From Salinibaculum litoreum (lineage in GTDB: Archaea; Halobacteriota; Halobacteria; Halobacteriales; Haloarculaceae): a DNA stretch of 64,000 nucleotides. The notes below the pieces were generated by a model. The model saw nothing but the letters and a program-made list of their open reading frames with translations. It was not told the DNA's origin and ran no database searches. This document shows, piece after piece, positions 10,128 through 19,892 of the stretch; within the stretch, counting starts at the first letter, position 1; every line of letters begins with the position of its first letter. The DNA lies in assembly GCA_009789175.1 (NCBI GenBank), contig CP046867.1, positions 62,001 to 126,000 of the forward strand, read 5' to 3'. The translations under genes were made by a program, and so were the position numbers.

Positions 10128-10198
10128 GAAAATACGGTCCATTCACGAAGCTGGTGGCAGCAGTTTCGTGAACTCGCTCTCGAGTGTATTGTAAGAAC
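10128..10198 (+). pseudogene. C-terminal scrap of an IS5/ISH1-type transposase
   Basis: The frames here read KYGPF and then, shifted, HSRSWWQQFRELALECIV. This matches the end of the transposase at 55907 (KYGAFVRSRHWWKQFRELVVGCL). Only about 25 residues remain and they are frameshifted. It marks an old IS insertion just downstream of the second kinase. Confidence 0.65.
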
Positions 10199-10253
10199 CT
10201 CTACCAGTTACTCTGACGTGGAGTTCAAAGAACGTCGAGATCAGCCGAATCAG

Positions 10254-10688
10254 TTACTCATCTGTGCAGTGGTATTCGATTTCCATCGAGTCGATTGCGT
10301 CGCTTTGGTCGTTTTCAGCGAGTAGTGTGAGGCGGCCATGGTGTGGTGGTGAGCCAATAGTGAGACGGTATTCACGAGCATCGGTTGTGGGGATTTCGTT
10401 TAGGAGATCGCCTTCAGAGTTCTCGAGTAGAACTGACTCGATAGGGGATGTATCACCAGATTCCTGCAACGAAATCAGCAGCACAACTGATTCATCGGAT
10501 ATCATAGCACTCGCTTGCTGTAAGACATCTCCGTCACCGTGTTCGAGAGCGGTCGTCGTACAGTCGGGGGAATCAGAACTGGCATCACCTGAACACCCTG
10601 CAAGCCCAATCGCTCCAATCACTGCACTGGATGTGAGGATTTTTCGACGTGACAACGCTTCGCTGGAGGGCGTATGGTCGGGGGCCAT
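10254..10688 (-). CDS. Tat-exported putative lipoprotein, unknown
   Basis: From the ATG at 10688 (MAPDHTPSSEALSRRKILTS) the protein is 144 residues. It has a twin-arginine signal (SRRKILTSSAVIGAIGLAGC) and a lipobox LAGC. The mature domain is small and probably beta-rich (SVVLLISLQESG, RLTLLAENDQSDA, ending EIEYHCTDE). The family is unknown. The longer frame up to 10826 is rejected because it buries the signal. Confidence 0.78.
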   Translation of the reverse strand: MAPDHTPSSEALSRRKILTSSAVIGAIGLAGCSGDASSDSPDCTTTALEHGDGDVLQQASAMISDESVVLLISLQESGDTSPIESVLLENSEGDLLNEIPTTDAREYRLTIGSPPHHGRLTLLAENDQSDAIDSMEIEYHCTDE

Positions 10689-10710
10689 ACTGCGACGTTG
10701 ACAATTTAAA

Positions 10711-10971
10711 ATGATAAAGTTTCTGATTGACTTGATTGTACTCGTCGTGAGTACGGCCTTTCTCTTTACACAGAGAATGCGCCTCGACGGGGTAAGTCGC
10801 ATTGAAACCGACCACGAGGGCGACACGGTCGACGTTCTCGTTGACGATGACGTGTCCGACGGGGCCGTGACTACGGCGGTCGAAGCGACCGGCTACGACG
10901 TCGCGGCAGAATCGGCTTCCGTCTGTCTATCTCCGATTCCACTACCCCGCGTTTTCAACGGCGAACTCTGA
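10711..10971 (+). pseudogene. Truncated heavy-metal-associated (HMA) chaperone domain
   Basis: The segment from about 10777 reads RLDGVSRIETDHEGDTVDVL and AVEATGYDVAAE, the second half of an HMA/CopZ-type metal chaperone. The first half, including the GMxCxxC metal site, is gone and replaced by an unrelated hydrophobic stretch (MIKFLIDLIVLVVSTAFLF). Without the cysteines it cannot bind copper in the usual way. A second, separately broken HMA gene lies at 33470-33645. Confidence 0.7.
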
Positions 10972-11060
10972 GTTAACGGCCTCGTCCGAGCGGAGTTGTC
11001 CGGAATATCGTGGTTTGTATCCTCATACACTTTTCAGCGTACTCGATAGGATCTCACATA

Positions 11061-11660
11061 CACCCGGGCCCCCGGGGTTGTCCGCAATTCCTCGACAGTA
11101 AAGGATATGCTGATAACGCAGTTGGTAGAGTAGTTGAAGCAATAGAGGAGTCGGGAGTAGTCGAAACACGTGGTCTCAGCCGTTAGTAGCGGTAAGTACG
11201 CGCCATTCCAGTTCGAGAGTACTACCATCTGGGGTGGACAGATGGATTGATGGACGTATGACTCCCCCCGGGTGCGTCCGCAATACCACGGCAGATGTCT
11301 ACTCCCTTCCGACTGCCGTCAGCGAGTTTTTACTTAAACCCGTTCGATATAATCTCTAAACTCCTTCATTAGATCTATTACCTACTACTTACTACTATTA
11401 ATAGAAAAATTTATTATATGCGTTACCAAGCGGGATCGACGATTACCACGTCGATTCCGTGAATTCCGCGTGCAACAACCACGTTGACCTCGCTATCCCT
11501 ACCCCCACCGTTTTTCAGATAATTGCGGACAACCCCGGGGGCCCGGGTGGGGGACCCCCGAGTCACTTTTCGTTCGTGCCAACGTCTCACGTTTGTCGGC
11601 CGGGTAACGCCTATTCCGGACAGGGTGGGGGGTTATTCGGACAAGCCGGACATCCCGGAC
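11061..11660. other. Replication origin with ORB-like repeats and AT-rich unwinding region
   Basis: Two direct G-rich repeats ending in tgtccgcaat-type sequence lie at 11071-11089 (cccggggttgtccgcaatt) and 11264-11284. An inverted copy is at 11521-11541 (attgcggacaaccccgggg), with degenerate inverted copies at about 11613-11665. Between them is an AT-rich stretch (about 11330-11420, with tattaatagaaaaatttatt). Inverted ORBs around an AT-rich element directly upstream of an Orc1/Cdc6 gene is the standard haloarchaeal origin layout. The G-run beside a conserved box fits known ORBs, though the box itself differs from the chromosomal oriC1 type. Confidence 0.85.
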
Positions 11661-11700
11661 AGAGGGGGTTTATGTGGATAGAGAACACGGCCTATACACG

Positions 11701-13083
11701 ATGGACTCGTCCCCGTACTCGACTACCTCCGAGATCTTCGCGGTCGGCGGCGAGGACTACCTCAAGGAGGGCCACACCCCAACGACACTCCCCGAGCGAC
11801 AGGAGGAGATCCTGAAGCTTCGGCGGTCACTGAAGCCTGCGGCTCGTGGTGCCGGCGCCGAGAACACGTTTCTCTCCGGTAAGGCCGGCCAGGGAAAGAC
11901 CGCAGCAGCGAAAGCAGAGCTCTCGGAGCTAGAGGCGTTCGCTGAAGCCCAAGCTCTCGACCTCACGACCGTATTTTTCTCCTGTGAGGGTATCTCCTCG
12001 AGCTACACGCTCGCTTGCGGGCTCTGTGAGAAACTCGGTGGCGAGAACCCGAACGGCCACCCGATGCAGAAGGTGCTCGATCATCTCTGGGATGCGATGA
12101 ACGACATCGGCGGGACGATCATTATCGTCCTCGACGAGATCGACAACCTGGGGACTGACGACAAGATACTCTACTCGCTCCCGCGAGCGCGCGATAAGGA
12201 CTACGTCAACGACGATGTCTACCCGTCGATCATCGGGATCAGCAACGATCTCCAGTGGCGGGACAACCTCGACCCGGCAGCGAAGGACAGCCTCTACGAC
12301 GACTCGATTTTCTTCGCTCCCTACGACGCCAACGAACTCCGAGACATCCTTTCCCGTCGTGCAAGCAAGGCGTTTCGCGAAACGACGCTTGTCTACCAGA
12401 ACCCCGACGGCGAGGAGTTCGAGATCAGCGTCGACCTCGATGACGATGACGATGCATCGCTTACTGAGTGCTTCGAGAGCGTCGACGCCGACCGAGACGA
12501 CTGCACGCTCGTCCGGGTCGAGTCAGATGTCCTCTCTGATGACGTCATCCCGCTCTGTGCTGCCTACGCTGCACAGGACAAAGGGAGTGCCCGGCAGGCG
12601 ATCAAGTACCTTCGCAAGGCTGCAGCTATCGCCGAGTCTGAAGGCGATACCCGAGTAGAGGAAGAGCACGTCCGGACCGCTAAGGGGGAGGCTGAACGTG
12701 AACTCATCATCGAGGGAATGGAGCAGCTCACGACTCAAGGCCATCTGGCCCTGGCTGCAGTGACAATCCTCGAACTCGCTGGTCACTCCGGAATTCGAAC
12801 CCGCGACGTCTACGATGTCTACAAGGCCCTTTCCGACCACATCGACGCCGATCAGTTGGCGCAACGTCGGATGCGAGATCACCTGATCGAACTCGACATG
12901 CTGAGCATCATCCGTGCGCGCAAATCTGCATCCGGCTCAGTGGGGGGTGAGGCATACACGTTCAAACTCCGCGTCGAGCCGTCGACGGCTATCGACGTGC
13001 TGGAAGCGGTTTCGCGCTTTGACTCGGTTGACTTCGACGATCTCGTGAAAAACTGGCTGACCGAACAGCAGACGTTGGGGTAG
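11701..13083 (+). CDS. orc: Orc1/Cdc6-type replication initiator
   Basis: From the ATG at 11701 (MDSSPYSTTSEIFAVGGEDY) the protein has 460 residues. It has an AAA+ domain with Walker A GKAGQGKTA (about 60-68), Walker B IIIVLDEIDNL (about 140-150) and sensor-like GISND. A long acidic insert follows (VDLDDDDDASL), and the C-terminal winged helix is at about 340-440 (GHLALAAVTILEL, SGIRTRDVYDVYKAL). It binds the neighbouring ORB repeats, opens the origin and recruits MCM. This one is plasmid-type (divergent, with the insert), so it probably initiates this replicon only. One more ORB lies just past its stop. Confidence 0.93.
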   Translation: MDSSPYSTTSEIFAVGGEDYLKEGHTPTTLPERQEEILKLRRSLKPAARGAGAENTFLSGKAGQGKTAAAKAELSELEAFAEAQALDLTTVFFSCEGISSSYTLACGLCEKLGGENPNGHPMQKVLDHLWDAMNDIGGTIIIVLDEIDNLGTDDKILYSLPRARDKDYVNDDVYPSIIGISNDLQWRDNLDPAAKDSLYDDSIFFAPYDANELRDILSRRASKAFRETTLVYQNPDGEEFEISVDLDDDDDASLTECFESVDADRDDCTLVRVESDVLSDDVIPLCAAYAAQDKGSARQAIKYLRKAAAIAESEGDTRVEEEHVRTAKGEAERELIIEGMEQLTTQGHLALAAVTILELAGHSGIRTRDVYDVYKALSDHIDADQLAQRRMRDHLIELDMLSIIRARKSASGSVGGEAYTFKLRVEPSTAIDVLEAVSRFDSVDFDDLVKNWLTEQQTLG

Positions 13084-13085
13084 AA

Positions 13086-13106
13086 CCCCCCGGGTGTGTC
13101 CGCAAT
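13086..13106 (+). promoter_or_regulatory. ORB-like repeat downstream of orc
   Basis: The sequence ccccgggtgtgtccgcaat repeats the origin boxes at 11071 and 11264. It lies 3 bp past the orc stop codon, so ORBs flank the initiator gene on both sides. Confidence 0.75.
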
Positions 13107-13109
13107 CCG

Positions 13110-13202
13110 TTATCGGTCGGTGATTTCATCGACGGTGTCAATGCCAGTGACAGGCGTGGCTGTAGTTCTAGTATTAACGAGGATGAATGGTTGCTTAGAC
13201 AT
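13110..13202 (-). CDS. Possible 30-residue ORF beside the origin
   Basis: An ATG at 13202 opens a short frame, MSKQPFILVNTRTTATPVTG and then IDTVDEITDR, ending at 13110. Its composition is protein-like and the last residues are acidic. It may be a small protein or the stub of a lost gene. No family is recognised. Confidence 0.3.
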   Translation of the reverse strand: MSKQPFILVNTRTTATPVTGIDTVDEITDR

Positions 13203-13252
13203 CTGCTGGAAGGATAGCAGACCTACCCAATAGATTGTGTGGATTGGGGATA

Positions 13253-13379
13253 TGTTGGTTAATCGCCGTTAGAAATCCATCTCTTGAGGAGGCTCGCCGG
13301 TGGAGTCGTGGGTTTGTAGGACATGGGCTGCTCTTGTGTTAACCAACATTCCCCGCTAATCTATAGATTTGTTGGTTAA
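13253..13379. repeat. TTAACCAACA inverted-repeat element, copy a, plus an extra half-site
   Basis: The arms ttaaccaaca (13339-13348) and tgttggttaa (13370-13379) are separated by 21 bp, and a lone half-site tgttggttaa is at 13253-13262. It lies between the origin and the distal end of CRISPR array 1. Five more pairs occur at 27350, 40119, 41548, 44798 and 46927. Confidence 0.8.
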
Positions 13380-13465
13380 GACGATGGACAACTCTCGTGC
13401 CTGCTCACTGTAACACTACTCGAAATATCGCCTTGCGACGAGGCCGTCGAGTCGGTCGCCGCGGC

Positions 13466-16044
13466 GTTTCAATCCCGGTTTGGGTTTCTACTGCATCGTG
13501 ACCGGATCTCCAGGGACGCCGCCCGGAGCGAATGCTTGTTTCAATCCCGGTGTGGGTTTCTACCGCATCGCGACAAAACGCCATGCAACTGGCCGAATCC
13601 GAAGACATGGAAGTTTCAATCCCGATGTGGGTTTCTACCGCCTTGCGACTTCGTCGTCAGTGTAGGTCGTGGCGGTCATTACTCCCGTTTCAATCCCGAT
13701 GTGGGTTTCTACCGCCTTGCGACTAAAGACCACGACCTGAGCGGCGAGTACTCGTTTGAGGTTTCAATCCCGATGTGGGTTTCTACCGCCTTGCGACCCC
13801 GGCTCTCCGTAGATGTAAATTATCGGCGCAGGGTTTCAATCCCGATGTGGGTTTCTACCGCCTTGCGACGAGTAGCACCCAAACTGAGGCGATCGCCGAT
13901 GTGTTTCAATCCCGATGTGGGTTTCTACCGCCTTGCGACTTATTCCGCGGGTACCCCGATGGAACAGAGATCAACGTTTCAATCCCGATGTGGGTTTCTA
14001 CCGCCTTGCGACGGGCCAGCATGACGAAAGAGTGAGTCCCCGCTACAAGGTTTCAATCCCGATGTGGGTTTCTACCGCCTTGCGACAAGGGCTACGGTGC
14101 CGAGACGTGGGGGCAGGGAGCAGAGTTTCAATCCCGATGTGGGTTTCTACCGCCTTGCGACGCTCGGCCCACGTCCCGACGAGTTCGTCGACGTCGGGTT
14201 TCAATCCCGGTGTGGGTTTCTACCGCCTTGCGACGGTCAGTCCCGCACTCGGTCGTCCCGCTGCTGAATCCGAGGTTTCAATCCCGATGTGGGTTTCTAC
14301 CGCCTTGCGACCTCCCGTCCCTCCGTCTCTCACGGTCGAGGCTACAGTTTCAATCCCGATGTGGGTTTCTACCGCCTTGCGACCCGTCGGGTCGTGAAGG
14401 TAGGATACACGGGCGGTCCCGTTTCAATCCCGATGTGGGTTTCTACCGCCTTGCGACTCGACAACGGGACAACCGACCTCTCCGGGGGCAAGTGTTTCAA
14501 TCCCGATGTGGGTTTCTACCGCCTTGCGACGCCGTAGTAGTTCGTTTTTGATCCGGTCTCCTCTTTGTTTCAATCCCGATGTGGGTTTCTACCGCCTTGC
14601 GACGCCGTAGTAGTTCGTTTTTGATCCGGTCTCCTCTTTGTTTCAATCCCGATGTGGGTTTCTACCGCCTTGCGACGTGGTCGGACTGGTCGGAGCGGTC
14701 GCCACCGACAGTTTCAATCCCGATGTGGGTTTCTACCGCCTTGCGACGAGACCACGGAGGCAAACTGATCATGGCTGAGGATCTGTTTCAATCCCGATGT
14801 GGGTTTCTACCGCCTTGCGACAACGGACGTACAGGCCGCGACACACCTTCTGCACCGTGTTTCAATCCCGATGTGGGTTTCTACCGCCTTGCGACCTGGC
14901 ATCGAGGTCTCCTCTCTGACGTATCGGTTCGTGTTTCAATCCCGATGTGGGTTTCTACCGCCTTGCGACCACACCGGAAGTGAAACCTCCGAACCTATCA
15001 GAAATATACCCGTGCATGTTTCAATCCCGATGTGGGTTTCTACCGCCTTGCGACTCAGCTTCCGGGTCGAAGAAGTCGGAGAGCTTCTTTTGCGCCTCAT
15101 CGGAGTAGCGTTTCAATCCCGATGTGGGTTTCTACCGCCTTGCGACGGTCCTGGTCGATCCGGTCGCGAAGCCCGGACGGGACGTTTCAATCCCGATGTG
15201 GGTTTCTACCGCCTTGCGACCATCGCGATCACCCACCCGGTCGCCAAGCACGTCACGGTTTCAATCCCGATGTGGGTTTCTACCGCCTTGCGACATGATA
15301 AACGGCCACGACATCGACCCGGAGACAGGGTTTCAATCCCGATGTGGGTTTCTACCGCCTTGCGACGCGCGACTGGCGTACTGGCCGACGAACTCGTCCG
15401 GGGTCGCCGTCATCCGTCATGTTTCAATCCCGATGTGGGTTTCTACCGCCTTGCGACAGGTTCGGGAACTCTACTGTTCGACTACGAGGACATTGTTTCA
15501 ATCCCGATGTGGGTTTCTACCGCCTTGCGACCCGCGTTCACGCTGGACGAGTTCCCCACACTCCTGTTTCAATCCCGATGTGGGTTTCTACCGCCTTGCG
15601 ACCGCTCGTGGCCGGTGAGTACGCCGTCTGCAAGATGTTTCAATCCCGATGTGGGTTTCTACCGCCTTGCGACCCGGTACGGTCGCGGCAGCAACCGCCA
15701 GACAATCGCGAAGTTTCAATCCCGATGTGGGTTTCTACCGCCTTGCGACCCTTGAAGTAATCTAGCGAGTAGTGCGAGTCTGCTTGTTTCAATCCCGATG
15801 TGGGTTTCTACCGCCTTGCGACGACATCGCGACGCGGGAGTTGCTGTTCGGATTCGTCGTTTCAATCCCGATGTGGGTTTCTACCGCCTTGCGACCCGCC
15901 AGCAATGGCTGACGACGACTACCGAGCAATCCTGTTTCAATCCCGATGTGGGTTTCTACCGCCTTGCGACGTTCTGGAGCCCCGAGCAGCGCCAGACGCT
16001 TCTTCGTGTTTCAATCCCGATGTGGGTTTCTACCGCCTTGCGAC
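13466..16044 (-). CRISPR. CRISPR array 1, 35 repeats of 37 nt, transcribed leftward
   Basis: I count 35 repeats and 34 spacers; most spacers are 35-38 nt. In crRNA sense the repeat ends in the handle ATTGAAAC, so transcription is on the minus strand from a leader at 16045-16160. The distal (left) repeats at 13466 and 13538 differ from the rest and look like array 2 repeats. A 3'-type fragment cgccttgcgac (13428-13438) is a decayed older repeat. Spacers at 14531-14566 and 14604-14639 are identical. Two spacers are overlong: 15055-15109 (55 nt) and 15367-15420 (54 nt). Confidence 0.98.
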
Positions 16045-16160
16045 AGGGGGTGTAATTTGCTTGAGCCGGTCCATAAACCTTTCTCCACCTACGAGGGCGA
16101 CGCTCGCTTTCGTGGACCCCCGCTGTACACAGCTTTGAAAAAGGTCGACGAAGGTTGACG
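16045..16160 (-). promoter_or_regulatory. Leader and promoter of CRISPR array 1
   Basis: Read on the minus strand, this region aligns with the leader of array 2. Shared pieces include cttcgtcgacc, ttttcaaagc, gggtcca and a BRE/TATA-like gagaaaggtttatgg, whose TATA is at 16071-16077. Both leaders end in cacccc-type sequence at the first repeat. The TATA lies about 30 bp before the first repeat. The conserved part is probably also what Cas1-Cas2 uses to insert new spacers. Confidence 0.85.
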
Positions 16161-16433
16161 TCAGATGACGTTCGATTGCTCGTCCGGTGGTTCGCTCCCG
16201 ATATCTGTCGTCGCCTCTTGGCAGGCTTCGCAGAGCCGATACAGCCGGATTCGATCACCGTCCGCCGGTTCGATGTGTCCTTCGAGTTCATCTTCGAGTT
16301 CGACCCGCTCGCTCTTCGACACGTTGAGTTCGAAGACGCTGTACTGTCGCCACGCTCCATATCGTTCTAGCGTCCGGTACACGCGCCGACGATTCGTGTC
16401 GTCGCTGACGTCGTACGTCACTGCGAGTCTCAT
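16161..16433 (-). CDS. cas2: CRISPR adaptation protein Cas2
   Basis: The 90-residue protein begins MRLAVTYDVSDDTNRRRVYR, the typical Cas2 ferredoxin-like start with the conserved Asp after the first strand. It continues GAWRQYSVFELNVSKSERVE. It forms the bridge between Cas1 dimers in the spacer integration complex. Its ATG overlaps the cas1 stop by 4 nt (ATGA), so the two are translationally coupled. It is the last gene of the operon, next to the array 1 leader. Confidence 0.95.
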   Translation of the reverse strand: MRLAVTYDVSDDTNRRRVYRTLERYGAWRQYSVFELNVSKSERVELEDELEGHIEPADGDRIRLYRLCEACQEATTDIGSEPPDEQSNVI

Positions 16434-17425
16434 CGCGATACCTCCAGCGCGTGGTAGTCATCGAGCTCACCCGTGATCGCTTTCCGCAGGAGGATCACTT
16501 GCTGTCGGATCGCCTTTCGGCGACTCACGCGGTACTCGAAGTGCGGGTGTGTCAACTCTTCGCCCATGTAGCCGTCGAACTTGTCCAAGTACGTTTGGAA
16601 GCCGTCGTCGGTGAGTCGGTTGTCGTTTCCGAACTGATCGTGCGTGATCGTCCCACGGTTGATTAGGCGCGTGACGAATGCGTCACAGAACAGCGGCCGA
16701 AACTCCTCTTGGAGGTCGAGCGCGAGCGATGGTCGTCCGTGCCGATCGGCGTGGAGTACGCCCAGGAAGGGGTCGAGGTTGTAGCAGCGTAGCGCGCTCA
16801 ACACCTCGTTCTTCATCATCACATAGGTCAGCGACAGCAGCGAGTTGATGTGGTCTTCGGGCGGTCGTTTGCTGCGCGTTTCGAACGTCCAGCCGTCGAC
16901 GAGCGTCTCGTCGAGTCGGCCGAAGTACCGTTCTGCGGCCTCGCCCTCTATCCCGCGAAGATCGTCCTTGTTCGACGCGTTCGAAACGCGTTCACCGAGA
17001 TCCTTGAGGACGGTCGTCCCTCGGACGCCTTTCCGCGAGAGGATCGTCCGCGCGTTCCGGATCTTCGCCGCGATCATCGCCTTCGCGATCGCCAGCTCGT
17101 CGCAGTCCTCGAGCGCGTACTGCGCCCGGCGGACTTCGGCGATCGTGTTACGCTCCGGGACAAAGCTCCCCCGATACTTCCCGTTCTGTGTGAAGTAGTT
17201 GAGCACGATCCCGTGCTCGTTCGCCGTCGCAACGAACGGCGTCGAGAAGTTCACGCCACCGAAGACGTTGATCGTGTCGAGTTTCTCGACGGGGAACGAT
17301 CCGAGTTCACCGTCGTCACCGTCCACGTCGTAGATGACGACCTGACCGCCGTCGATACGCACCTGCGAACCCTGCGTCGTGACGTAGACGACCGAGTCCT
17401 CGAACATCCCTTCGCTTGCCTTCAT
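16430..17425 (-). CDS. cas1: CRISPR integrase Cas1
   Basis: From the ATG at 17425 (MKASEGMFEDSVVYVTTQG) the protein has 331 residues. It has the N-terminal beta domain and the helical catalytic domain. Catalytic-type residues are visible in EGEAAERYFGRLDE (Glu), LGVLHADRHGRPSLALDLQEEFRP (His, Asp/Glu). It cuts and joins pre-spacers into the leader end of the array. The start overlaps the cas4 stop by 4 nt. Cas4 next to Cas1 is the rule in type I-D. Confidence 0.95.
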   Translation of the reverse strand: MKASEGMFEDSVVYVTTQGSQVRIDGGQVVIYDVDGDDGELGSFPVEKLDTINVFGGVNFSTPFVATANEHGIVLNYFTQNGKYRGSFVPERNTIAEVRRAQYALEDCDELAIAKAMIAAKIRNARTILSRKGVRGTTVLKDLGERVSNASNKDDLRGIEGEAAERYFGRLDETLVDGWTFETRSKRPPEDHINSLLSLTYVMMKNEVLSALRCYNLDPFLGVLHADRHGRPSLALDLQEEFRPLFCDAFVTRLINRGTITHDQFGNDNRLTDDGFQTYLDKFDGYMGEELTHPHFEYRVSRRKAIRQQVILLRKAITGELDDYHALEVSR

Positions 17426-18012
17426 ACGTATTCCTCCCACTCTGGACTCGGCATGCGTCCGGGTTCAAGCTCCAACGTCTCCTTGGGGAGACAGTACGAC
17501 CGAACCGAACATGCGGTACACTTTTGCGGATTATCCGTTATCGATGGAACATCGTCTGGAGACATTGAACGCATCTCCTCAACCCGTTCGCGAACCGCGT
17601 CCCGGTGATCCTCGGTAATTCGTACGTGCATGCGCTGGTCAGTCTCATAGAGGTAAATCGCCCCCTCTCGAACCGGCTCTCCCAGATACGATTCCAACAG
17701 GAGACAGTACCCAGCGAGCTGGAGTTCGTCGCTCCAGTAGTAGTCTCCTCCTTCTGCGCGTTTACGCTCGATCGGGATCAGGTCGTCATGGAGTTCAAGG
17801 ATGTCTATCCTCCCTTTAAGTCCAAGATCCTCGTCTTCGAGGTAGAGTTCGTCGACCCACCCCCCGCGCTCCGACTTCGATCCGTGGAGAGATGTCCCCT
17901 CAGTACGCTCGTAGTTGTCTCCCTGCGTGTCAAAGAAGTGGAGATACCAGTAGCGACGAGGGCAGTAACTGTACTGATTCAGGTCGGAGACGTTGATCAG
18001 TTCCTCGGTCAT
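17422..18012 (-). CDS. cas4: Cas4 iron-sulfur nuclease
   Basis: From the ATG at 18012 (MTEELINVSDLNQYSYCPRR) the protein is 196 residues. The 4Fe-4S ligands are Cys in YCPRR (about 17) and the C-terminal cluster CTACSVRSYC (about 166-175). The RecB-type nuclease core has GRIDILELHDDLIPIERKRA, with the Asp and the E-x-K. Cas4 trims pre-spacers and selects the PAM. The start overlaps the cas3 stop by 4 nt. Confidence 0.93.
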   Translation of the reverse strand: MTEELINVSDLNQYSYCPRRYWYLHFFDTQGDNYERTEGTSLHGSKSERGGWVDELYLEDEDLGLKGRIDILELHDDLIPIERKRAEGGDYYWSDELQLAGYCLLLESYLGEPVREGAIYLYETDQRMHVRITEDHRDAVRERVEEMRSMSPDDVPSITDNPQKCTACSVRSYCLPKETLELEPGRMPSPEWEEYV

Positions 18013-19892
18013 ATTTGGCGGCGCTCGACGTCTACGGACGTGACCCGATCCTGTTGGATATATGCGACGTACTGGCCGTATCGGACTTCGATCGGCACCA
18101 CCGCCTTCGGTAGCGAGAGATCGGAGAAAAACTGGCGGAGTACACCTTCGTCGACTTCTGTCTCGGTGAGGTCTGACTCCTCGATCTCCGGGTAGATCCA
18201 CCGGGAGAACATCTCCTCGATCTCGCTGTTGGAACCACTGTAGTCACGCGGTCGATTATTGTATCCGGGGAATCGAGCGGTGATCGCGACCGGTTGCTCC
18301 GAGTTTCGACGCTCGACGACGAGTGTCCCGTCAGACTCGATATTCTCGATGTCATAGTATCGAAGCGTCGTCAAGAGGTCGTATGACGTGAGCGCCTCTC
18401 TGTCACCCCGTGGATACCGAATGTCAACCGGTAACGAGCGGCCACGGAGGCTCTCGAAGGTCCCAAAGCAGTGTCGTGCGAAGTCAAGTATCTTCCGGGT
18501 GGAACTGTTCTGCATGATTGGGGACCCGAATTCGCCGGCACTCTCTAAGGTCGAGTCAACGGCGCGGAAGAACGCGCGCCACTTTCCGTACTCGGAGACC
18601 GACTCGAAGTCCTCGAACAGTTCCGGTCCAAACCACTCGTCATCGGCCATCCGAGAGTGAATCGCGTACGCCCCACGCATCCCGACGAGACTTCGGAGGG
18701 TCGCGATCTCCTCGTCTCGGCTTCGATGCGCTCCGAGCGCGTCGTAAATCGAGTCGACAAAGTCGAGATAGCTCATTTCGTCCGGCCACGCCATATCGTC
18801 AAGGCCGAACAGGTGGACGATTGCTTCGTGCTCCCGGCCGGCACGTCCGAACCGCTGGAGGAACGCGCTCGGCGTTGCCGGAGTCTCCATGAACAGCGTC
18901 TGAATGTCGTAGTCCAATCCGACTTCGCCCTTGCTTGTCGTGTTGAGAACGAAGAAATCCCCGGACTCGAGATCCGCGTCCGGATCGTTCGTGTCGAACC
19001 CGTTGTCCTTCACGGCGTGTTCGAATACTTCGGAGAACTCCTCAGCAAGGTACGCGTGGAAGTCGTTGCTCGCGGCAACGCTGTTGAATACGAGCGCGAC
19101 CTGCGGTTCGTCAGGGTCGTTGGCGTCGTTGACAAGTTCTTGGAGACGCTCCGCGACGGCTTCCCGCTCCTCGCCGATCGTACGCACCTCGTGTCTGTCC
19201 ACGGTCACCGGCTGGCGGAACTGATCGCCGTCAGAGACGTACTCGGCGGTGACGTCCCGGACTGGGATCGAGAGCTCGTCTTCGACGAATTCGACGAACG
19301 ACTCGTTCGGCGTTGCGGACGCGAGGAGGATGTTCGTTTCGCGTCGGTCGTGCATGACGTGCATCTGCAGGAGGAGCCCGCTTGCGGCGATATCGTCGTA
19401 GAAGTGAAACTCGTCGTAGACAACTGCGTCGAAACGGTTGAAGAACGCCATCGGCTTCGTCGAACCCTGATACATGTTCTGAATGATCGCCTGCAGGATA
19501 TCGGGGTTTGTGACGACAACATCGTGGCCTTCGAAGCGGTCGGCATGCTGTAGGAGGTTCTCGACGCGTTCGTCTCCGTGACCGGTGAGCGTGTCGGCGT
19601 TGAGCGGTTCAGCGCTGACGTCCTCCCACTCGCGGAACCGTTCGAGCTGTTGGTCAAGGAGCGCGTTCGTTGGGTAGACGACGAGCGTCAGGGCGTTCTT
19701 CTCAACCACCTCGTAAAACGTCGCGGTCTTCCCCGCACCGGTCGGTGCTCGGAGGACGCCGACCGGTTCCGCGGCGTCGTCGTGCGCCCACTCGGCGATG
19801 CGGTTCTGGAACGCCCGGGCGTGGTCGAAGTCCCGTTCAGCGAACCCCTCTGCGGGCGGTTCGGTCGCAATAGCGGCGCTCTGCACACGCAT
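18009..19892 (-). CDS. cas3: Cas3' helicase of subtype I-D, without HD domain
   Basis: The 627-residue SF2 helicase has Walker A APTGAGKTA (about 49-57), motif Ia VVYPTNALLDQQ, Walker B variant YDEFHFYDD, motif III LLASATPN and motif VI QRFGRAGRE. No HD nuclease domain is fused to it, as expected for type I-D, where the HD domain is on Cas10d. It abuts the csc1 stop (start 19892, stop 19893). It unwinds target DNA after Cascade binding. Confidence 0.92.
   Translation of the reverse strand: MRVQSAAIATEPPAEGFAERDFDHARAFQNRIAEWAHDDAAEPVGVLRAPTGAGKTATFYEVVEKNALTLVVYPTNALLDQQLERFREWEDVSAEPLNADTLTGHGDERVENLLQHADRFEGHDVVVTNPDILQAIIQNMYQGSTKPMAFFNRFDAVVYDEFHFYDDIAASGLLLQMHVMHDRRETNILLASATPNESFVEFVEDELSIPVRDVTAEYVSDGDQFRQPVTVDRHEVRTIGEEREAVAERLQELVNDANDPDEPQVALVFNSVAASNDFHAYLAEEFSEVFEHAVKDNGFDTNDPDADLESGDFFVLNTTSKGEVGLDYDIQTLFMETPATPSAFLQRFGRAGREHEAIVHLFGLDDMAWPDEMSYLDFVDSIYDALGAHRSRDEEIATLRSLVGMRGAYAIHSRMADDEWFGPELFEDFESVSEYGKWRAFFRAVDSTLESAGEFGSPIMQNSSTRKILDFARHCFGTFESLRGRSLPVDIRYPRGDREALTSYDLLTTLRYYDIENIESDGTLVVERRNSEQPVAITARFPGYNNRPRDYSGSNSEIEEMFSRWIYPEIEESDLTETEVDEGVLRQFFSDLSLPKAVVPIEVRYGQYVAYIQQDRVTSVDVERRQI

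Noticed and set aside
11034..11228. A 64-residue minus-strand frame
   Set aside because: It covers an origin box and has no protein-like features.
13480..16158. Open frames repeating MWVSTALR or MGFYRLAT through array 1, and MWVSTASR through array 2
   Set aside because: They are translations of the CRISPR repeats; the repeat length plus spacer happens to stay open.
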